A DNA stretch of 64,000 nucleotides, from contig OW203986.1 of assembly GCA_934047225.1 (NCBI GenBank), positions 14,573,221 through 14,637,220 of the forward strand, read 5' to 3'. The stretch is from Ypsolopha sequella (Eukaryota; Arthropoda; Insecta; Lepidoptera; Ypsolophidae). Under the pieces are notes generated by a model. The model was not told the origin of the DNA. It made no database searches and worked only from the letters and a program-made list of their open reading frames with translations. A program made the position numbers and the translations under genes. The first letter of the stretch is position 1; each line of letters starts with the position of its first letter. Shown here piece by piece: positions 23,201-35,200 of the stretch.

Positions 23201-26200
23201 GTGGCATCAATATTAAACTTGAAAAACCTGAGGCTAAAAGCTCAAAGAAGAGTAAGAAGAATAGTAAAGATAATAATGCTGAAAACTTGAGACTGGATAA
23301 TGTAATAAAAACCGAATTACAAGATGATTTGGACTGGAATATTGCAAATAACATGATGCTTGCAACGGTCAACAATAATAATGATGTCAACAAGTACCAC
23401 TCAGTGTGAGTATAAGATACTTATTTATTTATCCGAAATTATAATTTTTCTATTATCCTGACCCTTTTGTAATGTTGATGTCGATTTCAACACCATTGTT
23501 TATTTTAAATCTCATCTGACTAAAGAATCGTTATGATCAAGAACCTAAATCTTGTCTCTGCACCAATCTCTACTATAATACAGTATCTGGCAAAAAATAA
23601 TACACATCAGCTATCTTTGGCTTGGTAGAGCGTCGTCTCTATCACAGGACTGTTAGTGCTTCGCGCATACATACATCGATACGGTGTGCATTATTTACTG
23701 CCGGGATTTAATTGCTATCTTGTTTTTATATTTTTAATCATTATGCTTTTAATGAAATTGTATATTTATTTATCATTGGTTTTTGTCTTCTTATCTTTTT
23801 ATAAGTATACAATGTTCTCTTTTCTTAAACAACATTCTCTTCTCTTTTCTTCCTTTTACTTCCTGTATCTTGTTTGTATCCATTCTTCTAAAACAAAATT
23901 TAAAAGCTTCTTTGTGGTATTATTGCATTTTTTCCTAACATTTTTGGCTGACTTTTTGGCTAACAGAAAATATCAGGGTTTATGGACCTCCTAAGTACTA
24001 TGTATACATAAGTGAATAATGTGTATGAAATTTCAATATTCAGGAATAGGAGAGATAACTTCTACAAAAATCTAGAGGAATTATCTTCCCTCTTTGGACA
24101 GAATGGCAACAAACAGTATGTGTTATTAATTTATTTTATCTTCTTCACTCTGAAAGTGGCCATATTAGACATATAGACTTGAGTATTATTATCATTTGTT
24201 TGGTAATTTTCACGGTAACTTTTTCAAAACTGCTTTTATAAAATGCCACATTAGGCTTATTTTGACTTTTGACAAACACTAATTTTATAAAGATCTCTAT
24301 ATTTTTTCAATACACTCTCAAATATTTCAATCGAAATATTGCTGCTATTATGGAATAGCTAAAATAAATTATTATCATTATGTACAGTACAGTACATGTA
24401 CATAATATACTTTGAGAAATCTTATGTATTTATTTTTGTTCATAGAGTCGATTATGTAATCATGGCTTATTTTTCAACAAAACATTTTCTTTCTACAAAC
24501 AACCTTGTAAATGAAGCTTTTTGCCATCGTTCGACCTAGTCGATTAAGAAATAGAACCAGTTGTAGTGTGAAAAATGTTTCAGGAGTGACATCGATGATC
24601 ATTTGGATTCAATGCAAACCGATCTAGAATCCTTACGGGAGCTGTTGCGGAGCGACTCCTACGCCTTGGATACAAATACACTAATGGGGGTAAGTTTTAA
24701 TCAAAATTAATTAATTTCAGTCGGTACAAATTAGAATAGAACCGCTATACAAAAGGCCTAGATTGTTAGGCGCGCACGTTTAAATTTGTTGTCCATGAGA
24801 TGGTGCGATGACTCACGAGTGTGTGTGCGTGAGTCGCGCACACAAGCGTCCCGCGAAGTAAACATTGGCGTTTTGTTGTCTGAGGTTGGCAGCGCTGCTA
24901 GCCCAAGTCACGTTGCGGGCAACGTGTAGAGACCGCATGCAGCCGCGCGAGACTTCACTCACACTAGCGCAGCTGCTACGTAACGTGACCCCACATTCAC
25001 AAGTGTTGCCAAACAAGCTATCACAGGGAGGAGGGTTTGCCCCCTATTAAAAGAGCTGCTCGATTCAATGATACGGATTGACGTCGACTGTCTTGCTCAC
25101 TCTTACTTGCCAGTAAGGGATGGCGTGAATAAATCTATTCGATATCAGCTAGCGACTTGAACAAGGGAATCTGTGCTTGTCGAGCGAGTATTATTTATTC
25201 GAAATGATTGGTTAAACTTTCGATTAATAAAGCCTTCTGGCAAACATTCTGAAAGGAGTTGGCAATCAAAATAACAACTCATAAACTAATTGGAATTATG
25301 ATTATATTATAGAAATTTTAGCTACATTGCTTTCTTACTTCACGCTTTAGAATTATTAATTATTAAAATCTTATTAAATTAAGGTATAATTAATTAAATT
25401 TTGATTAATGCAGCGTTACCTGCTAATAATGTAGAAGTTATAATCGCAGTCGGTTGAGATGTCGAAAGTGAACTTGAAATTTCTACAGGACTTACGTATA
25501 CGTAGTTATGTTACGAAGTATTGTCTAAGGTCACCTCTAGGAATATTTTATCGATCTTTGCAGTGTGCTGCCGGATTTTGTTTAGGCACTAGTCTATTCG
25601 AGATATCATGATATCGGTGACGTTTCATTGGGTAACTCTTATTAGAGGCTAATTTTGATAAGCCACCAAATCCCCACCAGAATTTGGAGACCTCACCATG
25701 ACTTTTAATGACAAGCAATAGAGACTACTTTAATAGAGCCCATGCCCTAAATGTCGTGGCAGTTTGAAATGTCACCGATATCATGATAAATTATCCCGCG
25801 TAGGCTAAAAAAAGGGACACATCTAAACTTACTTTAAAATTAATGGAAATAACAATACAAAAAGTGTATGGGACTACAAAAAAATAATACACCTGTATAT
25901 TGTATATATTACCACTTTAAAAAACCTTCAACATATATAAATAGTACGTTTGCCCTACAAACGGCTACAAAATATTTGAAACGCATAAAAAAAAAAAAAA
26001 CAAGTTTTTTTTTGCTTTTTTTATTTATCCCGTCAGGGAAAGGCTAAGTAACTAAGCCATACTGCCTTGTCTGTTGTTCTATCTATCTTGATTAAAGGTC
26101 GTCAGGACGTTTCTGAGGTTTTGTTATCTGTTATAGTCACTGTATGATCCTCTCTTGAAGATCATCTGAAGGGTCTGTCCTGTCGTAGTCGCTATCCTGT

Positions 26201-29200
26201 CAGTTCGTACTAAAGTGATAGACCCATAACACAAACATAATGTTGGGTTAGAAAAAACACACGAAAAGGGACAGCCTGCACTTTTGTTCCATTGAACAAC
26301 ACACTACACTGGTTACGGCGATTTTAATTCACAATATTCTATCACTATTGTTGATAATATTGTTCTATGACTAACACACAAAATGCAATATTTTTTAAAT
26401 AAAACAAACGACGCCATCACCAATTCGCGCCCTTTTGCCAACCCCTTTTTTAAATCTATTTGTCCCATTCAAAGGCAAAAGTGCCTAGGACCATGATAGC
26501 CTTTTCTAGTTTTCGATCTTTTCCTTAATATTTTTTATAACTTACAGCTTCTTGGGACAGACCCTTCAGATCGCCCTCAAAAATAGAGGATAAAGTGACT
26601 TTATACATATATTAAAAACCTCAGACCAGGCGGTATGTGTATGGGCGAAATTCCCTTTGCTATTATACTATTATTTTCCGTGTTGCCGTGTTTAATATGA
26701 TAGTGCAAAGTATAAATTTTAAAGCTAAGGTTTTTGAAGTGGGAACTATTATTGTTAAAGTTCATTTACGTATATATACAGGAATTAATTTTAAAGCTAA
26801 GCTTTTTGAAGTGGGAAGCATTATTATTAAAGTTTGTTTATATACAGGATGTTAAACTGGCGATCGCATAATTATACGAACAACTTTCCGTGAAAAAAAA
26901 GTCAAGAGTTAAGTCTGGTTGTTTTATACATTTTGGTCGGGTAGCTCTATGTAACTTTTCTATAGAACAGCTGATTTTTATTTAGCGATTCGAGGGTTGG
27001 CTCCATAGTAAAAGTTGTTCGTATGGACGAGTACTACCGCCAGTTTTCGGCTTCCACAACTTCATCTTAACACCCAGTATTTCGCGTAAAAAAATACCAA
27101 TTCGTATTACAAAGATGTATGCCGATCTGATAAAAAACCGTATAGTATGCGAAATAACTATAAAAGGCGTCGTTCACTATAAAATCTATGAAGGAAAATT
27201 TTCTTATCGTAGAAACTGCAAAAAGCGGTTCTCATTTTACAAGTTATTTCTCAAACAAAACCTAGAAATAACAAGATCGGTCAAGCGGTGTGATCTCCTT
27301 CAAAAGTTGCTTAGACAATTTACTAATACATCCATTTATGAGACGGGTGGAAAATAGGTGAAGATAAAAAAATCGTTTGAAGAAAATGACAGTGTTTATT
27401 TTGTGTGACGCCCTTTAGATTTTAAAAATCATGTAAAATCATTTTACATGAAATTACAAAATGATCCAAGGACTTTTTTTATATATCTATGAGCGTGTCA
27501 TCTACAATAATAAAGTAATACCTGTGCATTTAACCATTTTGCAATTATTTTAATGAAACGGCCGTGCTCCCGCCATGACGATCCAAAGAAAGCAGGGCAC
27601 TGCGTACCTTTTCTCGAAGTATTTTGTCGTATTTTCGAACCCTCATGGATTCGGTCTGGATACATAGAGAGCCCAAATTATCAGGATAAGATGTAACTTA
27701 ACTTATGAAATTGTCTAACTTTTGTATTTTGGATTTTATTAGTACCCAAAACACGTCGATTTCGTCGCCGACTGACTGATTCATGATCATCAAAACCTGT
27801 AGGGTACTTCCTGAAGTCCTAGAAAGCTGAAATTTGGTGTACAGGCTAGTATTAGCGCACAAACTAAAAATTAAGAAATTTGTATTTTTCACCCTCCAAA
27901 GCGTTCTTTTTTTGTATATGCAGGGTATTGTTTCTATAAGGTACCCTTTGTACATTTGGCCTACGCCTCCGCCCGCGCTGAAGGGGAAAAAATCTTGAAT
28001 ACCCACTCTGTGTCAGTGTCACACCTTTTAATTTTGACAAATTCTTTAGTCGATGCCGTAGTTTGTAAGCTATATAGTTCCGTATATTTCGTGATGAGTG
28101 AGGGGTATTTCGCTTTTATTCTCGTATACATTACATTACACATACATATGCATACATACATACATACATACATTATGCTCACGCCTGTCTCCCAGAGGGG
28201 TAGACAGAGACTACAGATTCCCATCTGCTACGATCCAGACACACCTATTTCGCCTCTTCCACATCCATCAATCTAGTCGTACGAGTTCTTTTATTCCGGG
28301 TACTTTTGACATTGCCCTTCTTCAATAAGTTGCCATTTGGTCAACATACATCCTTATAGGGCGGCCTGGTCGAACTCTACCTTCGACTTGCGCATTATAT
28401 TTTTTTTTAGTCACTCTTCTTTCTTTCATCCTCTCTACATGTCCACACTACCGAAGCATTCCTTTTTCTATTCTAGTCACTAGATCTTCTTTCAGGCCGC
28501 AACGATCGTGTATACATTATTACATACAAATTACGTATGCTACATACTAGAGGTTGCCCTGCAGCGTTTTTCGCGTCGATCCCGTGGCCATTTCCTTAAA
28601 TCTATTTTTAGCGAAACAGTCCAAATTTCATACTCTTAGATCCACCCGTTGGGGCTAGGGTTTTATAGATCATTATTCAGTCAGGATATTTTTATATAAT
28701 AGGTAAATAATGATTATATGTTTTTATTGCGAAATCCATCGTTTTGAATATTCTAATTATTATTAGAAAATGTTCAAAAATATTTGTGCTTTTAAATTTG
28801 TTTCTGATTGATTTCTAGTTTGTAATGCATCCTAATAATAATTAGGTAAAGAATGAAAACCTGAAAAACAAAATATAGTTTATGTCGGAATTGATTCATA
28901 CATGAATCGTTGTTGAATGCATGAATACATGAACGAATGTTGTCGTTTGGAGTTCAAATGCTCAAGGGCATTGGCGATATTTCCAGCCTTAATTTATTTT
29001 GATCCTAGCCGTTGAATTTTTTTTATGCATGCATCGTTGTTGAATACATGAATGAATGTTGTCGTTTGGAGTTCAAATGTTCAAGGGCATTGGCGATATC
29101 TCTAGCCTTAATTTATTTTGATTCGAGTCATTGAAATTTTTCATATATGAATCGTTGTTGAATACGTGAATAAATGTTGCCGTTTGGAGTCCAAATGCTC

Positions 29201-32200
29201 AAGGGCATATTTCCAGCCTTAATTTATATTGATCTGATCTGTTGAAATTTTTTCATACATGAATCGTTGTCGAATAGATGAATAAATGTTGTCGTTTGGT
29301 ATTTAAATGCTCAAGGCGATATTTACAGCCTTAAGGAGCTGCACAATGCTAAAATTCAGTCCTGTTCTAACGCTTTTGTGTTGTAACTGTCTGTCCTGTT
29401 CCAATCAGATGCCGCGCACGCAAAATTTCGGTAATTTTGAAATTGCGGCTACATTAGGACATAAAATTTAGTTTCTTTATGTAATAAATATGGTTTTTTC
29501 TAGTAAGTATCTGCGTGTGTCGGTTTCGTTTCAATCGCTTTTGGAGTATAGAAACTGAATCGCTTTTTTCGTGAAATTCATCCTTTTTTACAAGTAATAT
29601 AATTAAAAGAAGATTGAAAGTATATTTATTTATAAAGTGTCATTAATAATTGTGTTGAGTCAAAAAACACGCTATATTTTTTTCATCTACATTGAAGGAA
29701 CTGAATCCAATGCAAAACTGATGTTTAGCATTGTGGAGCCCCTTCATTTATTTTGGCTCGGCCGTTGAAATTTTTTCATACATGAATCGTTGTTGAATAC
29801 ATTCATTAATGAATGTTGTCGTTTTGGAATTTTAATTTACAGAAACCAATGGAAAATTTGCGATGGCAGCATACACAATACATAGGTAATAAGGTTTTGT
29901 TGAATAACTATTGAGTAAATTTTGAATATAAGTGTTCTGTTTCGATTAATTAGAAAAAGGCGGGTTTTTCACAATCCGGCTGCTAAACCGCTCTTAAGGC
30001 ACATAAAAACTTCCATTTTTTTTGTTTTGTGATAAATTTTGTTAGAATGGCCCCCCCAAAATCAAACCCTGGATCCGCCCTTGACGTGAATACATGAATG
30101 AATGTTGTTGTTCGGAGTTCAAATGCTCAAGGGCATTGGCGATATTTCCAGCCTTAATTTATTTTGATACGAGCCGTTGAAATTTTTTCATACATGAGTC
30201 CCGGTTCCCAAGTAATTATTTATTATGTGTTATTAATTTGCATTATCTCTAAAAATTCCAGCTTTTCGGCGCGGATGACCCGTTCTACGGTCTGGCATAC
30301 AACCCAATGGAAGAAAGATCTAAAGCCCCAAACAGTGGTGAGTTGAAAATTTAATGTCTGCATGAAAACAGTATAGCAGTCTTTAAAACAGTATAGTAGT
30401 CTTTAAAACAGTATAGTAGTCTTTAAAACAGTATAGTAGTCTTCAAAACGAGCATTCTGGTGTGGGCTCTTAACGTGTGAAGTAGCAGCTATCTAACTCC
30501 CAAAGACACTTTGATTTTTATGAGAAAAACTCGACGTTTGTAAACTGTCAGACTTTTCGTCAGTCCTTGCGAGAGTGTCGCACGCGCCGGAGCACCCCGT
30601 GGAACCTGATTAAGAGGCCGGAGGATGCATAGTTCGTACAAACGGAATACCAACATCATTTGTAAATTATACATATTCTGAAGGTCATTCATCCTCACCC
30701 ATTAGCCTAGTTCGTCCACTGCTGGACATAAGCCTTTCCAGGACGCCACTCCCGGCGGTTATCCTGGAAGAATTGCCCATACTCACACACGCTGGGCAGG
30801 CGGGTTGGTGAGCACGGTGCCGGAACCCTCGCACCAGTGACGCCGCTGCCCGTCACCAGTCTGTTCCATATAAGGCCCGGCAATTAGGGATGGATATACC
30901 GCCATCCATTGGTCCCAGGCATGGTGGGCCTCCTGGTTTTTTGCCTGTGAGCTGTTCTCTTACTCTCCCCCGAATAACTTCGAGGGGGTCTCCAAGTAAG
31001 ATGGTGGTATCTCCACAGTCAAGCCCGGCATCAGCTCTACCACCTGCAAATTCTGAAGGTAATGTGTATTTATTGCGATTGGAGTGCAGAATATTTAGAT
31101 TCTCAAATGTATATTTTATATTAACAATGATTTAAAATATAAATAATTTCTAATTCCCATAGAAAACTCTTTTCTTTCATATTTTTTGTTTAAATCAGTG
31201 TTCTTTTAAAATAGATATTTGGGAACCTAGATATTTTGCAATTCAATTCGGAATAACAACACATTACCTTAAGAATATGTATAATTTACATATGATTATG
31301 TTATTCCGTTTGTATGATCTATGCGCCCTCTGTCGGACACTTTAGTTGACCAAAACGTCGAGCTTTTCTCGTAAAAATGAAAGTGAATCTTAGCTGTAAT
31401 ATCTGTCTCGTTATGATGGACACTCACCCTAATTTTAATGGTATAATCTGCCAATTTATTTAAGTACATTATAAATTGTCCTCCAATAGCATGGGTTAAG
31501 GAAGAAAGTTAAATTGTTCATGTGTTTGTTATTTTTTGACATTTATGTTAATTGTAGATACAGCCAAACAGTATCCGATGATTGATTTTGATTGGCTGAT
31601 ACGTAACAGCGATGCGACACCGGCAGTGTAGCCTGGTACTGCACAACCACAATATTCAAGAGCTGTCGACATTTTGTTGGATATTTTTGGTGATGTGAAG
31701 TGGCGATTTTGTCATTGGAACTGTATTGCACAAAATGATTACTGAAAGGTTTACGGTTATTATACGGCCGACCCAGTAATAGTACGTAAGCTGTCTGTAT
31801 TTCGCTCTACGTCATAAGATACTAGAACAAAACAAACTGGCTATTTTTTTGAGCTACTCTGTGTTGTCATGGTCAAAATATATATTGCCCCATTCATAAG
31901 TTCAGCCAAACTGTAAAATATTACGTACTATTGTACAAGAAAACATGAAGTGGTTATCTCTCTAAACTGGACAAGCTGGAAGTGCTCATATCTCTAAGTT
32001 GGACGATAGTTGATCCAATCGTATCCACTATGACGTAGGTTTAGTACAAACAACGTGCGGATTTTAGGAAGTATATCGCGAAATTATAAGAAAGTCATTC
32101 AGCCAACCTGATTGAATAGGTATCTTTTCGAATTGTTTTAGTTTCCTTTTTTACTCAAGCACAGTGTATTATCGTATGTATTGTATATAATGTTTTTGTA

Positions 32201-35200
32201 ACAGTACTTTGTCATTATCAATTAAAGCTAAAAAGCAGAAAGGTGAACTATCGAATGTAAGCCGTGAAGAGCGAAGGGTTCAAGATCTCTACACGAAAGA
32301 CGATGGTATAAATCACCAATTGGATTCTATTAAATACTTTGCTTTGTATTATGTAGAAAGGAGTAGAGAAGATTTTGGGCTAAGATTTGGTTATGTGGCC
32401 CAAGATTCAAGAAGTTCATACATTGTTGTGTATATTTAAAGGAATTTAAACGGTTTATAAAATAATATTTATCACTTATAAGTTATACGAGTTCCTTGAA
32501 TCTTCGCTTATATTCTCAATTATATTTTTGTTATAAAGCACAAATTTTATGGTCCAAGCAAGGTAGTTTAAATATAGAAAAGTTTTCCAGACGGTACGGG
32601 CTTGTTCTTTCATAATTATTTTATTTTAGAATTGTTGGCTCTCAAATATATATTTAGCATGAAAAAGTATTTTATTGCTTGAAAAGATGAACTCTTCTTT
32701 AATTAATTGTTATAGTTTGGTTGTATTGTTTAGTTTATAGTAGTTGTTTCAAACTTTGTTTAAATGTATTTTATGTATATTTTTATTGTAAATTTTATGT
32801 TAAACGTTAATTCAATATTAAGAAAGTATATTAAATGAACGTTATTATTTATCATTAAACGGATAAAATTAATGAACACTTTAGACTTACATGTTTAAAA
32901 TTAATGAACACTTTAGACTTATATACATACATGTTTAATAATTTTGTTAAAAACATTATTTTTTGTTAATTAATGGCTCTATAGATTTGTACACAGATAT
33001 GATAAATGCACTTTTTAGTTCTTAATAATAAGTACATATAAATTAAAACAATAAGGACGTCTGGATGCTCCTTAATGTCGACCACAATAAATTGGACGCC
33101 CTGTTACAGTAGCATTCAATTATCGGAAGGGGGCAGCCAGACAAAAGCGCAATAAACATAAATATTATAAATAAATAATACATACAATTTTAACAAGCAA
33201 TAGAGACGATAGTGGATATTCTGAAAGTGTAACGACTCAGTAGTCCTGACAATATTTTATAGGTGATAGTTGCTACTGTTTTTATTTTATGTTACTACAC
33301 GAATGTGGACAGGTAGACAATTTCAAGAATAACCAATTTTAAATATTTAATATGGTAGGTATGTAAGCGGCGGTAGCTCAGGGGTAGAACGCTGGCCTCT
33401 CAATCTTGAGATCCATTCGATCCCCGGTTGGACATGCACCAATTAGTTTTTCGGAAATTATGTGCATATTATTCGTTATTACTTACCACTTGCTGAACGT
33501 TAAAGGGAAACATCGTGAGGAAACCTGCATGCCGCAAAAAAGCGTGTATTTGTGCCCGAAGTACAGCGACCACTCATCACGTTGGGACGTAATAATCGTA
33601 CCAAATGTAGACTGTGACTTGCATTTCACAGTTCACACTTTGAACACCTCTGACACCGCCTCGGGGATTCATGTCGTGACGATATATATATACAAGGTGA
33701 CTTTTTGATCATCGCCCAAATTCATACTGGAGGCTTGATAAGTGATCAGTATCTTGGATCAATAACAATTTTTGTGAAATTTGTAAAATGAAATTTCGGC
33801 TTCCCATAGAAATTCACTTCCAGTTCCGAGTGAATCACTATGGGGAGTCGAAATTTCATTTTACGAATTTTACAAAAATTGTTATTGAGCCATGATACTG
33901 ATCACTTACCAAGCCACCAGTATGAATTTGGACGATAATCAAAAAGTCACCTTGTATTTTACTCCATATATAGGTTTGTGCCGTCTGTATGATTCAGACT
34001 TGAGCACTGACAGTCATGAAGTCATGAGTGAACGATGTTTTAGCGCTGCCTGGTTTGTTATGTTTGAGCTATCTTACTTCCATCGGAGGCTCGCTTAGTA
34101 TTCGCACCCAAAATACATACTATCTATACTGAACATTGCAAAATGGCACATAATAAGAAAAAAAGAAGATCATACATTATTTATTACTCATCGCTTTACC
34201 TCGGTGCGGTAACGTAAGCGATAGAAACTATTCGTTCGAAAGAATAAATTGTAAGCAATATGATACATTTTCCTCATTCATTCTTTATAAATTTCAAGGA
34301 TAAACTTCCGATTTAGAATGTCAGCTCATCCACTATCGTCTCTACGAGAATCGAATGCAATCAAAATGTAATGCGTTAAATTACATTTTCTAGTGAAAAC
34401 CTAATTATTATTAAGCAATTTGCGCGAATTGGCAGAAAACGTATTGCATACTTTTAATTCAAAATTAAGTAAAACAATATTATGATGTGCATTTGGCACC
34501 GTGATGCTCTGTTACCCCCTAAGAGCACTGTGCTCGCCCGAACTCCCAATTTGCGCTGTTCGCTGATATTATCCTTATTTAGGATTAAAAGTAAATAATG
34601 GAATTTACACTTCAGGATATTTAAATGCTTTTAACTTTTGTGTGTATTTGATTTTGGTAAATGTTTTAGGTTCAAGTCATGGATTAATTTACGCCTGTAC
34701 GAGATATAAGCAACAAAATTCAAAATTTAGGCAAATATGAATAAATAAGGCTATTTTCACCAAACGGCGCAAATTTGAGAGTTCTGGCAAACACAATGCC
34801 CTCAATAAGTATTTTACAATGCGTCTCATTTATTTTTGTCGTGGTAATCGTAGGTCCTCTTTTTACTGTTATAATTTGAGCTAAAAATAGTATTGATTGC
34901 TTTATTTTTGTAGTTTGGGAATGGGTTGTAGCAAGTAGCAGTTTCTGAGGCTCCGTGGTACTGATGTGAATATAGTTACATGTGTATGCGATTCATTCTT
35001 GTTTCTGTTCCATGTTGACTTTGATTTTCCTGTACTCTGTAGCTATATTCACAAAGAATTTGAGCCTATGGTATCTGTATTTAACCGAAGACTGCGAAAT
35101 ACTGTATAGCATTTACCAGATTGCATGTGCGACAAATTCTCTATACATTATTTGCAGTTAACATAAGTTACCATTAGATATTATAGAATTACCGGGTAGT

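Larger units (their letters stand above)
24690..30261 (+). other. HSF intron 7, repeat-filled (5.6 kb)
   Basis: Contains several foldback elements (25603-25787, 26146-26591, 26849-27075), a direct duplication near 26700-26850, a dispersed repeat (28187-28345), a tetranucleotide run and a minisatellite running up to exon 8. The open stretch 27115-27357 has no recognisable family. Confidence 0.7.

Noticed and set aside
24813..25050. Overlapping ORFs on both strands near 24.9 kb
   Set aside because: GC-richer repeat-like DNA in an HSF intron; neither frame shows a domain.
27115..27357. 80-codon lysine-rich ORF in HSF intron 7
   Set aside because: No family signature; lies between repeats and lacks support as an exon.
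28139..28172. CRISPR-like regular repeats
   Set aside because: Simple CATA microsatellite; nothing in the window has CRISPR repeat-spacer structure, and the DNA is eukaryotic.
32209..32439. 76-codon ORF in HSF intron 8
   Set aside because: Starts at a TTG-like codon, no family signature; more likely 3' UTR of the alternative HSF transcript or intron.
33366..33440. tRNA gene
   Set aside because: A and B boxes are present but the stems do not pair into a clover leaf, and a second copy carries the same non-tRNA body; it is a SINE head.
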